Shown one piece after another: positions 9,285 to 21,350 of a DNA stretch of 64,000 nucleotides. Both the position numbers and the translations under genes were made by a program. The notes below the pieces were generated by a model. That model worked only from the letters and a program-made list of their open reading frames with translations. It made no database searches and had not been told where the DNA came from. Numbering within the stretch: the stretch's first letter is position 1; the number at the start of each line of letters is the position of its first letter. Source of the DNA: Desulfotruncus alcoholivorax DSM 16058 (lineage in GTDB: Bacteria > Bacillota > Desulfotomaculia > Desulfotomaculales > Desulfallaceae); the NCBI RefSeq assembly GCF_000430885.1, contig NZ_AUMW01000012.1, positions 1 through 64,000 of the forward strand, in the 5' to 3' direction.

Positions 9285-9536
9285 TTATTGTTTTTCCCGG
9301 TATTTTTTTCTGGTAGCTTCGCCGCCGCGCAGGTGCCTCTCGGCCTTATTAAAATCCAAGACTTTTTTAACCTGGTTGGCCAGCTCTTTATTTAATGAAG
9401 GGAGCCTTTCCGTCATGTCTTTATGCACTGTGCTTTTACTCACGCCAAAGACCAGCGCGGCCTGGCGGACAGTGGCCTGGGATTCAAGGATATAGGAGCA
9501 GATTTCCAGCACCCGCTTTTGAATATATTCCTGCAT
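9285..9536 (-). CDS. spoIIID: Sporulation transcription regulator SpoIIID
   Basis: An 83-residue DNA-binding protein with the full-length SpoIIID pattern: a helix-turn-helix at about residues 21-42 (TVRQAALVFGVSKSTVHKD), LNKELANQVKKVLDFNKAERH, and a basic C-terminal tail (RGGEATRKKYREK) that contacts the minor groove in the B. subtilis protein. SpoIIID switches mother-cell genes between the sigma-E and sigma-K stages. ATG at 9536 is preceded by a GGGAGGTAAAGCA ribosome site. Neighbours spoIID and mbl reproduce the Firmicute sporulation cluster. Confidence 0.97.
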   Translation of the reverse strand: MQEYIQKRVLEICSYILESQATVRQAALVFGVSKSTVHKDMTERLPSLNKELANQVKKVLDFNKAERHLRGGEATRKKYREKQ

Positions 9537-9564
9537 TGCTTTACCTCCCCGGGCATTTGTTACA

Positions 9565-9759
9565 TTATATGCGGGGAGAATAAAAAAATTGTTTTCTCCA
9601 AAAATAAAAACACCCCTGATTTAGGGGCAGCATTTGGATTAAGCCATACCCGGCATCATTATGCCTGTTGTTACCAGGCCCTAGCAGCCAGCGCTTTAGC
9701 CAGCGTTTGTATTTCTCCACCGGGTCCTGGTTGCCAAGCCTTTTTTGGAAGGGCCACAT
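9565..9759 (-). CDS. Doubtful small basic ORF between spoIID and spoIIID
   Basis: A 64-codon frame starts at ATG 9759, with GGGGGTG a few bases upstream, and begins MWPFQKRLGNQD followed by a basic amphipathic stretch (YKRWLKRWLLG). Its 3' third crosses a terminator hairpin (9604-9628), which argues against a full-length product. I recognise no family. Many clostridia carry an M23 peptidase gene at this position; none is present here, and this may be a degenerate remnant or chance. Confidence 0.25.
   Translation of the reverse strand: MWPFQKRLGNQDPVEKYKRWLKRWLLGPGNNRHNDAGYGLIQMLPLNQGCFYFWRKQFFYSPRI
9604..9628 (-). terminator. Terminator between spoIID and spoIIID
   Basis: Minus-strand CCCCT (9627-9623) and AGGGG (9617-9613) with a 5-base loop, then TGTTTTTATTTT. 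It should end transcripts coming from spoIID before spoIIID. Confidence 0.6.
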
Positions 9760-9921
9760 CAATAACACCCCCGTGTATATAAAGTTGGAGTTAAATTTAT
9801 TGTGGCTTTTGGTTGATTTTTTATGCCTGGTATATTCTTGGAGTTTTCAATTTTTTGTTACATATTATGCGATTTTTATTGCGAGATTGCAGCAATGACA
9901 GGGGTTTTTGGTGCTGTTTGC

Positions 9922-9979
9922 GCGGGCGGACAGTGTCCGTCCCTGCGTAAATCCTCGGGCCACTCGCCCGCCCCTACAG
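9922..9979. repeat. GGGCGGAC hairpin-type dispersed repeat, copy 1
   Basis: GCGGGCGGACAGTGTCCGTCC is followed by a variable middle and CGCCCGCCCCTACA. The ends match copies at 38338-38366 and 42243-42272. It lies just downstream of spoIID, where its inverted arms could act as a transcript-end hairpin. The rest of the gap 9760-9998 shows nothing recognisable. Confidence 0.55.
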
Positions 9980-9998
9980 AAATCACACGGGGTTTTTG

Positions 9999-10973
9999 TC
10001 ATTTGTTGAAAATGCTGTTTATTTCCACTCCCGTATAATAGTGCTTGATTATTTTTTTGTAGTCATAACCATGTTCGGCGAATCCCTTTGCTCCGTACTG
10101 GCACATTCCCACACCGTGCCCGTAACCCCTCGTCGTAAATGTAACCTTATTTCCAGCTGAGGTGATGGTAAAATTGGTTGAACGCAAGTTTAGCATGCGC
10201 CTGATGTCTGTGGCGGCAATTTTTGACCGGTCGCCGACCACCAGTGTTTTGGGCCTGCCGGTTGCTGTTCGCTCCAATACCTGGAACATGTTGTCCCTTT
10301 GTCCTGTGGACACTGCTATGGCCTGCTGGTCGACGCCAACTGCTTTTGATAGCTGGGACAAACTAAACGTCACCCGGCGCTCCGGCTCGGGGTCGGCGTC
10401 ATAAGGGCAGGCCACGCTTTTCAGGTATGGCACGTCATATTTCCAGACATCACCGGAATTTTCAGTCCACCCGCCGCAGGAAGCATGAAAGACCGGGTCA
10501 ATGGGCTGCCCGTTGTAGGTAATTATTTCTCCCGCAGTGGCATCTACAGCCATGCGTATCTTGTAATAATAACGATAGTAATTGACCTTGCCCCAACGCT
10601 TTTTCATTTCTTCAGCAGGCAGCCAGGCCTGGGCGTGGGCCGGGTCGTCACACGTATCCGCGCCCTCCTTGCAGCCGTTGATCACGCCCCCGCCCGCCAT
10701 TCTTTTGTAAATGTAAGTTCGCGCGGCCACAGCCTGGGCTTTAAGCGCTTCTGCGGGAAATTCGGCCGGCATTTCGGCGGCCACCACGCCGGTAACGTAT
10801 TCTTCCAGTGGAATTGAGATAATCTCGCCGGTCGAATGCCTGTAGAGGCGAACCATTGTGCCCTCATTATCCAGCGGCGGTTGAGCCAGCTTGCGGGCAG
10901 CCCAGGGTAATCCCAGGGCCAGCATTGCTGCTATCAGCAAAGTAAAAACAAATACCTTACGCAAAGGCGTCAC
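9999..10973 (-). CDS. spoIID: Stage II sporulation protein D (septal peptidoglycan lytic transglycosylase)
   Basis: A 324-residue SpoIID/LytB-domain protein. An N-terminal membrane anchor (about residues 7-25) precedes the conserved core: IPLEEYVTGVVAAEMPAEFP, ALKAQAVAARTYIYKRM, and the C-terminal GYGHGVGMCQYGAKGFAEHGYDY. In Bacillus SpoIID acts with SpoIIP and SpoIIM at the engulfing membrane to remodel peptidoglycan. The Glu in AAEMP aligns with the catalytic acid of the family. It lies downstream of murA, the usual order. A repeat element occupies the gap to murA, so co-transcription is uncertain. Confidence 0.95.
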   Translation of the reverse strand: MTPLRKVFVFTLLIAAMLALGLPWAARKLAQPPLDNEGTMVRLYRHSTGEIISIPLEEYVTGVVAAEMPAEFPAEALKAQAVAARTYIYKRMAGGGVINGCKEGADTCDDPAHAQAWLPAEEMKKRWGKVNYYRYYYKIRMAVDATAGEIITYNGQPIDPVFHASCGGWTENSGDVWKYDVPYLKSVACPYDADPEPERRVTFSLSQLSKAVGVDQQAIAVSTGQRDNMFQVLERTATGRPKTLVVGDRSKIAATDIRRMLNLRSTNFTITSAGNKVTFTTRGYGHGVGMCQYGAKGFAEHGYDYKKIIKHYYTGVEINSIFNK

Positions 10974-10989
10974 CTTCTGCCTGTGTTTC

Positions 10990-11085
10990 TTACTCAGTAG
11001 TCAGGAGTCAGGAGTCAGCATAAGAGATCGGTTTATCGTCTCGTAATATTCTGACTTCTGAATTCTGAGTACCTGGATAATCATT
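10990..11085 (-). repeat. MITE-like TTCAGG element, copy A
   Basis: Read on the minus strand this starts AGGTACTCAGAATTCAG and ends CTCCTGACTACTGAGTA, with the core ACGAGACGATAAACCG shared with copy H at 61450-61549. The ends are imperfect inverted repeats. It fills most of the spoIID-murA gap. Confidence 0.75.
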
Positions 11086-11153
11086 TATATTACCCATTAA
11101 TGGCATTTATTACCTATTATCGCCGACAAGTTGAAGGTTTATACCGGGGTCTA

Positions 11154-12416
11154 TTAAGCGCGATATTCAAGGTCAGCGCCGACCGCTTTTAATTTTTCAG
11201 TTAGTTTTTCATAGCCTCTCATAATGTGTTCAATATTGCCCACGACGGTCTCGCCTCTGGCGCTGAGGCCCGCCAACACCATGGCCGCCCCCGCCCTTAA
11301 ATCGGTGGACTTAACATAAGCCCCGGTCAGCCTGACAGGCCCTTCAGTCACCGCCATCCTGCCCTCTACTTTGATCCTGGCGCCCATGCGTTTTAACTCT
11401 CCAACATGCATAAACCGGTTTTCAAAAACTGTTTCGGTGATGATTCCAGTGCCTCTCGCCCCCGTCATCAAAGCCATCATCTGCGGCTGCATGTCTGTGG
11501 GAAAGCCGGGATAAGGCATTGTTTTAACATCAACAGCGTGGTACTGCTCACTTGCTGTCACCCTGACTCCGTTTTCCAGTTCCTGAACCTGTATACCCAT
11601 CTCTTTTAACTTCGCGGTAACCGGCTTTAAGTGATCAAGGATCACATTTTCCACTGTTATATCCCCGCCGGTAATGGCCCCGGCCACCATATATGTACCG
11701 GCTTCAATCCGGTCCGGTATAACCGGGTGAGTAACGCCGTGCAATTCCTTTACCCCGTTGATTCTAATTACCTTGGTGCCGGCGCCCTTTATTTTGCCGC
11801 CCATAGCGTTGATAAAATTGGCCAGATCCACCACCTCCGGCTCTTCTGCGGCGTTTTCGATAATTGTTTGCCCGTCCGCCATAACCGCGGCCATCATAAT
11901 ATTTTCCGTAGCGCCGACACTGGGAAAGTCAAGGTAAATCCTATCGCCCTTCAAGCCATTTACTCCCGCTTCGGCAAGGACGCTGCCGTAGCCGTGTTCA
12001 ATACGTGCTCCCAGCGTGCTGAAGCCTTTTAAGTGCAGGTCAACCGGCCTGCTGCCGATGGCACAACCGCCCGGTAATGATATGGACGCAATTCCGGTAC
12101 GGGCTAAGAGCGGCCCCATAACCAGAAAGGAAGCCCTCATTTTCCGGACAAATTCATATGGCGCCTCGGTGCCGGGCTTTTCCGGCGGTTCTATAATTAA
12201 TGTGCTGCTGTCGAGCCAGGTAATGCCGGCTCCCAGCGTCTCCAAAACCCTGCATATGATGTGGACATCGGCAAGGTCTGGCACATCTTCCAGAATGCAC
12301 GGCGAGCCGGGTAAAAGACATGCAGCGATAATGGGCAGCACAGCATTCTTGGAACCGCTGACCCTTATTTTACCGTACAGCGGTTTGCCACCCCTGATTA
12401 CCAGTTTTGTCACCAA
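11154..12416 (-). CDS. murA: UDP-N-acetylglucosamine 1-carboxyvinyltransferase
   Basis: A 420-residue EPSP-synthase-fold enzyme that transfers enolpyruvate from PEP to UDP-GlcNAc, the first committed step of peptidoglycan synthesis. Visible are Lys23-Asn24 in [10 protein letters not shown], the catalytic loop cysteine Cys118 in [15 protein letters not shown] (the fosfomycin target), and [16 protein letters not shown]. Length matches the family. TTG at 12416 or the adjacent GTG at 12413 (AAGGAG 8 bases upstream) begins the protein. Its place between the atp operon and spoIID matches murAA of Bacillus. Confidence 0.96.
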   Translation of the reverse strand: MVTKLVIRGGKPLYGKIRVSGSKNAVLPIIAACLLPGSPCILEDVPDLADVHIICRVLETLGAGITWLDSSTLIIEPPEKPGTEAPYEFVRKMRASFLVMGPLLARTGIASISLPGGCAIGSRPVDLHLKGFSTLGARIEHGYGSVLAEAGVNGLKGDRIYLDFPSVGATENIMMAAVMADGQTIIENAAEEPEVVDLANFINAMGGKIKGAGTKVIRINGVKELHGVTHPVIPDRIEAGTYMVAGAITGGDITVENVILDHLKPVTAKLKEMGIQVQELENGVRVTASEQYHAVDVKTMPYPGFPTDMQPQMMALMTGARGTGIITETVFENRFMHVGELKRMGARIKVEGRMAVTEGPVRLTGAYVKSTDLRAGAAMVLAGLSARGETVVGNIEHIMRGYEKLTEKLKAVGADLEYRA

Positions 12417-12485
12417 AAAATCTCCTTGAACGTTGCTTTGTTACCTATTGTTGCCAATTTAAGGTATTGAAATACGATTATTTAA

Positions 12486-12508
12486 AAACCCCGGCGTACC
12501 GGGGCTTT
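12486..12508 (-). terminator. Terminator after the small SLH protein gene (may work both ways)
   Basis: CCCCGG (12489-12494) and CCGGGG (12499-12504) form a 6-bp stem with a 4-base loop; runs of T follow on both strands (TTTTT on minus, CTTTTTTT on plus). Confidence 0.8.
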
Positions 12509-12569
12509 TTTTCTAAAATAGCTACATGCCGTTATACCTTTATTCGATTTGTTATAACGGTTTCAGCGC

Positions 12570-13757
12570 TCATTGCAAGCTTTCGGCGGTTTCCGCAGTA
12601 TTTCCGTTTCCACCGGTTGTTTCTGAATTGTCTGTTGCCACAGTCTCACCTGTATCACCGGCTTGATTATTGTTTCCGTCTGCAACAGAACCGGTTTCAC
12701 TGTTTTCAGCATTTTCAGCGCTTCTCTCAATCAGCCTTTCCATTATAGCTGCCATTTCCGCCCTGGTTATTGCGCTGTCGGGATTGAATTTACCGTCCGG
12801 GCTTCCTTTCATTATTCCATCGTTATACAGCGCCAGGATATATCCCAAATCTTCCTTTGATATCTTTAAGCCGTCCGTAAATGGGACATCGTTAGCTGTC
12901 ACAGGCTGCAGCTGCAAGGCCATGGCCAGGCTGACCGCCACCTGTGCCCTTGTTGCCTGGACTTCCGAGTGAAAGCGACTCATATTGACGATTCTAAGCT
13001 GGGCGGCCTTGCGCACTGCTTCCCTGGCCCATTCAGGGACTTTTTCAAAATCACCGTTTTCTTCCTGCGCCGCCGTATCGTCTCCCGTATTCTGGCCGTT
13101 TTCTACTGTACCTTCCGCCGGCGCATCCTTCTCAGCCAGTCTCATCACCAGCGCAATGGCCTCGGCCTGGGTCAGCGTTTTATCGGGTTTAAACGTACCG
13201 TCTTCATATCCGTTAAACGCACCGATTGCAACCATTTTTTGAATTGATTCACCGGCCCAGTGATCTTTAACGTCCGACAAGTTGCACTCTATATCTACGC
13301 CTTCGCCGGTTAGTTGATTATAAGCCTGATATTTTTGTCTGAATTGATTTGCGGTCATGGCTTTTTTCTCATAAGCTTGTTCATCTGCACCAGCCTTATG
13401 GACGTCATCCGTAATCTCAATTTTTCCGTCCTTTATCTCCACGTGCAGGCCTTTTTCTGTTACATATTCGACGTTATCGCCTGCTTTGTAATTTTCCATT
13501 GTCTTTGTTTTTTGCTGATTGGTTTTCTCATATGTATTCTCATATGTATTTTGGTTTTTATTATCGCCTGTTTGTTCGCTATCATCCTGGATCCCGGTCT
13601 TTTCCACACCAGTGCTGCTGCCTGCGCTGTTGTCCGAAGATGTTGAACTGCTTTTGCCGCCACCGGTATGATTGCTTCCCGGCTTGGCCCAAACTATGCC
13701 GCTTGACACCGCAAGTGCAAAAATTAAAGCCAAGATAATAATTAAACCACGCTTCAT
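12570..13757 (-). CDS. Exported SLH-domain protein
   Basis: A 395-residue secreted protein. The signal peptide spans about residues 1-24 (LALIFALAVSSGIVWA). A Ser/Gly/Asn/Thr-rich linker follows, then a short folded segment (about 90-150), three SLH repeats at about 165-340 (DHWAGESIQKMVAIGAFNGY with GYEDGTFKPDKTLTQAEA; a weaker middle one; GSPDGKFNPDSAITRAEMA), and another low-complexity Asn/Gly/Thr tail. The SLH domains should tether it to wall polymer. It has no enzyme motif I recognise. It lies between the atp operon terminator and murA, an unusual place for a surface protein. Start ATG has GGAGGG upstream. Confidence 0.88.
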   Translation of the reverse strand: MKRGLIIILALIFALAVSSGIVWAKPGSNHTGGGKSSSTSSDNSAGSSTGVEKTGIQDDSEQTGDNKNQNTYENTYEKTNQQKTKTMENYKAGDNVEYVTEKGLHVEIKDGKIEITDDVHKAGADEQAYEKKAMTANQFRQKYQAYNQLTGEGVDIECNLSDVKDHWAGESIQKMVAIGAFNGYEDGTFKPDKTLTQAEAIALVMRLAEKDAPAEGTVENGQNTGDDTAAQEENGDFEKVPEWAREAVRKAAQLRIVNMSRFHSEVQATRAQVAVSLAMALQLQPVTANDVPFTDGLKISKEDLGYILALYNDGIMKGSPDGKFNPDSAITRAEMAAIMERLIERSAENAENSETGSVADGNNNQAGDTGETVATDNSETTGGNGNTAETAESLQ

Positions 13758-13902
13758 TTATTTTCCCTCCTGATATTTTTTCTTTTATTATTATATAAAA
13801 TCCATATAGGGACCAGCGTCTTATTTTTTTAGATATTTAGTCCTAATTTTATTCGAAACAGTGTGTTCAGACCCGCCCTCATCAGTGATAAAAAATCTCC
13901 AA

Positions 13903-13936
13903 AAAACAAAAACCCCCGGCTGTTAATCCGGAGGGT
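13903..13936 (-). terminator. Terminator of the atp operon
   Basis: On the minus strand CCTCCGG-N8-CCGGGGG is followed by TTTTTGTTTTTT, about 24 bases after the atpC stop codon. Confidence 0.85.
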
Positions 13937-13959
13937 CTTTGCAATTTATATTATTATTT

Positions 13960-14361
13960 TCAGCTTACAGCCTTGAGGCGGTTGATTGCACGCTTCAGTG
14001 CAGCCTCGGCGCGCAGCACGTCAATGTCGCCCCCGCCTTGCAGGCGGCGCTCGGCGCGCTCCTTGGCCGCCTCGGCCCTTTTTACGTCAATTTGGTCCTC
14101 GCGCTCAGCGGAGTTGGCCAGTACGGTCACCCTGCTGTTGCGGACTTCAACGAACCCGCCGCTGACAGCTATTTTTAAAATTTTGCCTTCATGATGCACT
14201 CTGACCAGCCCAATTTTAAGGGCGCTGACCAGTGGAGCATGGTCGGGCAAAAATCCTAATTCGCCTTCACTGCCGGGCACCACCACAAACCGCACTTCCT
14301 GGCTGTATACTTTCCGCTCGGGCGTAACAATTTCCAGTAATTGCAGTTTATCTTCCGCCAT
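13960..14361 (-). CDS. atpC: ATP synthase F1 epsilon subunit
   Basis: A 133-residue epsilon subunit: N-terminal beta-sandwich (LQLLEIVTPERKVYSQEV, GELGFLPDHAPLVSALKIG) and C-terminal helical hairpin (VKRAEAAKERAERRL, then ALKRAINRLKAV). It is part of the central stalk and, in bacteria, the C-terminal helices can inhibit ATP hydrolysis. It is the last gene of the operon, 2 bases after atpD, and a terminator follows. Confidence 0.96.
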   Translation of the reverse strand: MAEDKLQLLEIVTPERKVYSQEVRFVVVPGSEGELGFLPDHAPLVSALKIGLVRVHHEGKILKIAVSGGFVEVRNSRVTVLANSAEREDQIDVKRAEAAKERAERRLQGGGDIDVLRAEAALKRAINRLKAVS

Positions 14362-14363
14362 AC

Positions 14364-15791
<1,428 letters not shown>

Positions 15792-15841
15792 CTACTCCGT
15801 ACCTCCTTTGCCTCATAATCTCCTTTTTCCCCCCGCCCCGG

Positions 15842-16693
15842 CTATTCCAGAGCGGCAGCGCCGCCGACAATTTCAGAAATTTCCTTGGTGATGGCGGCCT
15901 GACGGGCACGGTTCATGGTCAGCGTTAGCCTGTCAATCATATCCGCAGCGTTGCTGGTTGCGTTATCCATGGCGGTCATGCGGGCGCTGTGCTCGCCGGC
16001 CTTGGTCTCAAGCAACGCCTGGAACAAGGAGTTCTCAACATACATGGGCAGCAATTGGCCCATTATCACTTCGGCGTCAGGCTCAAAAATGTAATCCACG
16101 TGTTTGCCGTCAGCCTCTCCCTCGGGTGGTTCAACCGGAAGCAGTTTTTGCACAACAGGCTTTTGTACAAGCACGTTCACAAACTGGCTGTAAACCAGGT
16201 ATACTTCGTCATATTCTTCAGCCGCGTATTTATCCATTACAAACTTGGCCACTTCGCGGGCAAAACCGGCGTCGACCGATTCGCCGATGCCGACGTACTG
16301 CTGGGCTATGTTGTAATCCCGGCGGCGGAAGAAATCCCTGCCCTTGCGTCCGATACACACAACATCTGGGTTCGGGCGGTTTTTCATCTCCAGAACGGCT
16401 TTCTTAATGACGTTACTGTTAAAGCCGCCGCACAGTCCGCGGTCTGACGTCACAACTATATATGCCACTTTATTGGCTTCGCGCACTGCCAGCAATGGGT
16501 GCTTCAAGCCCACCGAAGCGGATCCCACCCTGCCCAGTACGTCACGCACTCGCCTAGCGAATGGCCTGGCAGCCAGAACATTTTCCTGGGCGCGCCGCAT
16601 TTTTGCCGCAGAAACAGCCTTCATCGCTTTGGTAATCTTCTGGGTACTGGATATACTCTTGATACGGCGCCGGAGGTCGCGTATGTTTGCCAT
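15842..16693 (-). CDS. atpG: ATP synthase F1 gamma subunit
   Basis: A 283-residue central rotor subunit. The N-terminal helix (IRDLRRRIKSISSTQKITKAM) and C-terminal helix (NRARQAAITKEISEIVGGAAAL) that form the coiled coil inside the hexamer are both present, with the Rossmann-like part (VVTSDRGLCGGFNSNV) between. Normal length. It is placed between atpA and atpD, as in all F-type operons. Confidence 0.97.
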   Translation of the reverse strand: MANIRDLRRRIKSISSTQKITKAMKAVSAAKMRRAQENVLAARPFARRVRDVLGRVGSASVGLKHPLLAVREANKVAYIVVTSDRGLCGGFNSNVIKKAVLEMKNRPNPDVVCIGRKGRDFFRRRDYNIAQQYVGIGESVDAGFAREVAKFVMDKYAAEEYDEVYLVYSQFVNVLVQKPVVQKLLPVEPPEGEADGKHVDYIFEPDAEVIMGQLLPMYVENSLFQALLETKAGEHSARMTAMDNATSNAADMIDRLTLTMNRARQAAITKEISEIVGGAAALE

Positions 16694-16733
16694 CTACTAA
16701 TTCACCACCTCGCTGTTTACTCTGCCGGGCAAT

Positions 16734-18242
<1,509 letters not shown>

Positions 18243-18264
18243 CTACTGTTTCACCCCTATCTAC

Positions 18265-18807
18265 TTAACTTATTTGTCTGAGGTGTTCGCGCAGGGTCTC
18301 AAGACGTGTGCGCACACTACCGTCGATAACCTTGTCGCCAACGCGTACCAGCAACCCGCCCAGCAAGCCCTTGTCAACATTATAGCTGAGCCTGACTTTT
18401 TTACCGGTGCATTTGGCCATAGCATCGGCAAGCCGCTTTTTCTCCTCCTTGGTGAGCTCCACCGCCGAGGTTACATTTACGTCGCTTATATTCCGGGCCT
18501 TATTGGCCAGTCCGGTAAAATATTCGGTGATGTCCGCCAGGTAAATTTCCCTGTGACGCTCTACTAAAAGGCCCAGGAAGCTCATGGCAACCTCGGATAT
18601 ACGCCCTTTAAAGAGGCTGTCCAGCACTTCCTTCTTCTCAGCGGCGGTAATGCGGGGGTGAAAAAGAATTTTCCTCAGCTGGTCGGATTCAGTGATTACA
18701 CCTACAACTGCTTTTAATTCCTCTTCAAGTTGGTCAACAAGCTTCGCTGTTACCGCAATTTCATAAAGGGCCTCAGCATAGCGCCCGGCCACGGCCCCCT
18801 TTAGCAT
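18265..18807 (-). CDS. atpH: ATP synthase F1 delta subunit
   Basis: A 180-residue OSCP/delta subunit that joins the b-subunit stalk to the top of F1. Seen are the N-terminal helical domain (AVAGRYAEALYEIA), FFHPRITAAEKKEVLDSLF-like central part and the C-terminal VTSAVELTKEEKKRL with VDKGLLGGLLVRVGDKVIDGSV. Its ATG overlaps the end of atpF by 7 bases, which suggests translational coupling. Confidence 0.96.
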   Translation of the reverse strand: MLKGAVAGRYAEALYEIAVTAKLVDQLEEELKAVVGVITESDQLRKILFHPRITAAEKKEVLDSLFKGRISEVAMSFLGLLVERHREIYLADITEYFTGLANKARNISDVNVTSAVELTKEEKKRLADAMAKCTGKKVRLSYNVDKGLLGGLLVRVGDKVIDGSVRTRLETLREHLRQIS

Positions 18808-19307
18808 GGCAGATCCCCTGCCTCTTTAATAAATTCGTCAATCATGCTGCGCTGTATATCGGCAGTAATTTTCTCGCTGACAACTTTACTGGCAACCAGT
18901 ATGGACAATGTAGCAACATGATCGCGTAATTCTGCAACAGCCTTTTCCTTCTCCCTGTTGATATCCTGCAGTGCCGATTCCTTGACGCGATTGGCTTCCG
19001 CCTTGGCCGCCTCAATGATTTCACGGGCCTGCTCTTCACCGGCCTTGGTAGCTTTCTGGATGATATCCCGCGCTTCATCCTTGGCTTTTTGCATTTCAGC
19101 CAGGTATTGCTGGCGCAGGGACTCGGCCTGCTTTCTTTCTTCCTCGGCGGCGGTTACATTTTTCTCAATATAATTCTGCCGCTCTTCAAGTATCCGCACG
19201 ATATGAGGATACACCACGATGCGCAGGAAGATGAGCAACACGATAAAGTTAAAAATTTGCGCCACCAAAGTATTATTAAGGCCTAACGCCTGAACTACAG
19301 CACCCAC
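18801..19307 (-). CDS. atpF: ATP synthase Fo subunit b
   Basis: A 168-residue peripheral-stalk subunit: one N-terminal membrane helix (IFNFIVLLIFLRIVVYP, about 18-34) followed by a long charged coiled coil. GTG at 19307 has GGAGGG upstream. The 114-base gap to atpE contains an imperfect hairpin (about 19338-19393) that may be an mRNA processing or differential-stability site. Confidence 0.95.
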   Translation of the reverse strand: MGAVVQALGLNNTLVAQIFNFIVLLIFLRIVVYPHIVRILEERQNYIEKNVTAAEEERKQAESLRQQYLAEMQKAKDEARDIIQKATKAGEEQAREIIEAAKAEANRVKESALQDINREKEKAVAELRDHVATLSILVASKVVSEKITADIQRSMIDEFIKEAGDLPC

Positions 19308-19421
19308 AACTTACCCTCCTTCCTTTCGATTGTGACAAAAGGAAGGCGATAGCAGGCTCTGGTTGACCAAAACCCGCTATTCCCGCCTTCGCCACAATAT
19401 TGCCTGGCATTACAGGGGGCC

Positions 19422-19694
<273 letters not shown>

Positions 19695-19815
19695 TTATGG
19701 TGGCATATCTCTATTTAAATTGAGATATCAGCTAATTGATATGCAGCGGTTAACAGGTATTAAATGCCGGCGATGATGAAATCCGGCGATTCCAACAATT
19801 CCACGTTTCCAGCGG

Positions 19816-20571
19816 TTAATGGTGCTCGGCGGTTACTTGTCCGATGTAAGCTATTGTCAACATGGTAAAAATAAATGCCTGGATAAAACCTACGAAGATA
19901 CTGAAAGACAACCACACCACCGAAGCGATGAAACCGCCGAAGATTGTTATGGTCAGCGGGATCAACCCCAGCAGAACCGCTATAAGAACTTCACCGGCGT
20001 AGATATTGCCGTAAAGACGGAAGGCCAGCGTCAGCGGCTTGGACAATTCCTCAATGATAACCAGCGGCAGGAAGAATACAAATGGTTCTACGAAGTGTTT
20101 GAAGTAGCTAAGCTTGCGGTAGTACAAACCCAGGATCTGGACCGTGATAAACACCCCAATGGCCATTCCCAGCGTGGTATTGACGTCGGCCGTGGGAGAC
20201 ATCATGGTTGGGATCAGACCCCAGAGGTTACAGAACAGCAGGAAAATAAACAAACTGAATAACAGGCACATCAGGGAAGCGCCTTTCTTCGGGTCCAGGT
20301 TTTCATAGGCCAGACCCTTTAAAAAACTGTACATCTCCTCCACCATCAATTGCAACTTGCCTGGTCGCTTCAACTGCATACTGCGCGTGGCTGCAACTGT
20401 AAACAGTATGACCAGTGCCATCACGATCCAGGTCATGACCAGTGTTTTCAGGTTCATGGGACCCAGACCGAAATTTACAGCCTCGTGGGGAAATCCCCAA
20501 ACATTCAGGTTCTCGTGCACCATTGCAAGCATGTCTTTGCTTGCTTCATGAGCTGCTGCGGCTGCGGACAA
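19816..20571 (-). CDS. atpB: ATP synthase Fo subunit a
   Basis: A 251-residue multi-helix membrane protein. The essential arginine lies in SKPLTLAFRLYGNIYAGE, and the C-terminal helix IQAFIFTMLTIAYIGQ is typical. It forms the half-channels facing the c-ring. TTG at 20571 follows AAAGGGGTG. Position between atpI and atpE is standard. Confidence 0.96.
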   Translation of the reverse strand: MSAAAAAHEASKDMLAMVHENLNVWGFPHEAVNFGLGPMNLKTLVMTWIVMALVILFTVAATRSMQLKRPGKLQLMVEEMYSFLKGLAYENLDPKKGASLMCLLFSLFIFLLFCNLWGLIPTMMSPTADVNTTLGMAIGVFITVQILGLYYRKLSYFKHFVEPFVFFLPLVIIEELSKPLTLAFRLYGNIYAGEVLIAVLLGLIPLTITIFGGFIASVVWLSFSIFVGFIQAFIFTMLTIAYIGQVTAEHH

Positions 20572-20609
20572 TTTTTTTTCACCCCTTTCCCTTTATAGAT
20601 TAATTTTCT

Positions 20610-21044
20610 TTATATTTTATCAACGGCATTGCGTGCCGCGAAATACTTGTACAGCGCAACGTTGGCATCCACGATGGTGATGAGCGTGGGTATCAAAAGC
20701 CCTGCCCCGACACCGTATACATTTATGAAATCCACCTTACTGGCTAAATAGATCACGGCCACGATCATGCCCAGGCGCGGGTAAAAGCCCGCTCGCATAA
20801 ACATTTTGGCCTGCTTCTGGCCGGCGTTCTTTTGCAGAACCAGTTCCACCAGCATGCGCATCCGCCTGACCAGGAAGTAGCAGTTGACAATCCCCGCCAC
20901 GCTGCCCACAATAAAACCCAGGATCAACGTATCACCGGGGTTGACAATCAATCCCGGCAGCGTCAGCACGGCAATCAAGGCCGTAATCCTGGTGGTGCGC
21001 GCATATTGTAAATCTATGTCCCTGATGGGTGTGGGATCTGTCAA
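20610..21044 (-). CDS. atpI: ATP synthase protein I (AtpI-like)
   Basis: A 144-residue protein with four predicted membrane helices (about 16-36, 41-60, 85-105, 110-130), including VGSVAGIVNCYFLVRRM and the positively charged cytoplasmic loop NAGQKQAKMFMRAGFYPRLG. AtpI proteins assist c-ring assembly in some bacteria. TTG at 21044 follows GGAGTG. It lies 38 bases before atpB. Confidence 0.85.
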   Translation of the reverse strand: MTDPTPIRDIDLQYARTTRITALIAVLTLPGLIVNPGDTLILGFIVGSVAGIVNCYFLVRRMRMLVELVLQKNAGQKQAKMFMRAGFYPRLGMIVAVIYLASKVDFINVYGVGAGLLIPTLITIVDANVALYKYFAARNAVDKI

Positions 21045-21057
21045 CCGGTTTCACTCC

Positions 21058-21288
21058 TCAGTTCTTAAAAAACCTTTGCATGGTCTGGATAATACCGAAT
21101 ATCCCCACGGCAACCCCGGTCAGCACACCTCCCACCAGAAACCAGGGCTCGGTGCCCAGTTGCCGGTCCAACAGCCTGCCCCCGTAAAATCCCAACAGCA
21201 CGGTGATGGCCAGCTCGGTGCCGATGGTGGTGGTAACGGCAATAGCCATTAAGGGTGCATTTTTTTTCTTGGGCTTGGGTTCTTCCAC
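21058..21288 (-). CDS. atpZ: AtpZ/AtpI-family small membrane protein
   Basis: A 76-residue protein with a short Lys/Pro-rich head (EEPKPKKKNAP) and two membrane helices separated by GGRLLDRQLGTEPWFLVGG, the signature of the AtpZ family, which is linked with AtpI and proposed to move Mg2+/Ca2+ or help Fo assembly. GTG at 21288 (AAGG 9 bases upstream) is preferred; a TTG at 21306 would overlap an inverted repeat and lacks a ribosome site. First gene of the atp operon. Confidence 0.8.
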   Translation of the reverse strand: MEEPKPKKKNAPLMAIAVTTTIGTELAITVLLGFYGGRLLDRQLGTEPWFLVGGVLTGVAVGIFGIIQTMQRFFKN

Positions 21289-21305
21289 ATTACCACGCCT
21301 TATCA

Positions 21306-21350
21306 ACTAAAATTGTAGTATACAATTGTCGCGTACATTACAATTTTAGT
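21306..21350 (-). promoter_or_regulatory. Inverted repeat and possible promoter at the head of the atp operon
   Basis: ACTAAAATTGTA (21306-21317) and TACAATTTTAGT (21339-21350) are perfect 12-bp arms around 21 bases. Within it, on the minus strand, TTGTAA-N15-TATACT resembles a sigma-A promoter. The arms could be an operator or a 5' hairpin in the atp mRNA. Confidence 0.4.

Noticed and set aside
10990-11085. CRISPR array because of repeated TCAGGAGTCAGGAGTCAG units
   Set aside because: Units are short, without uniform spacers, and belong to a dispersed element found at many gaps; no cas genes.
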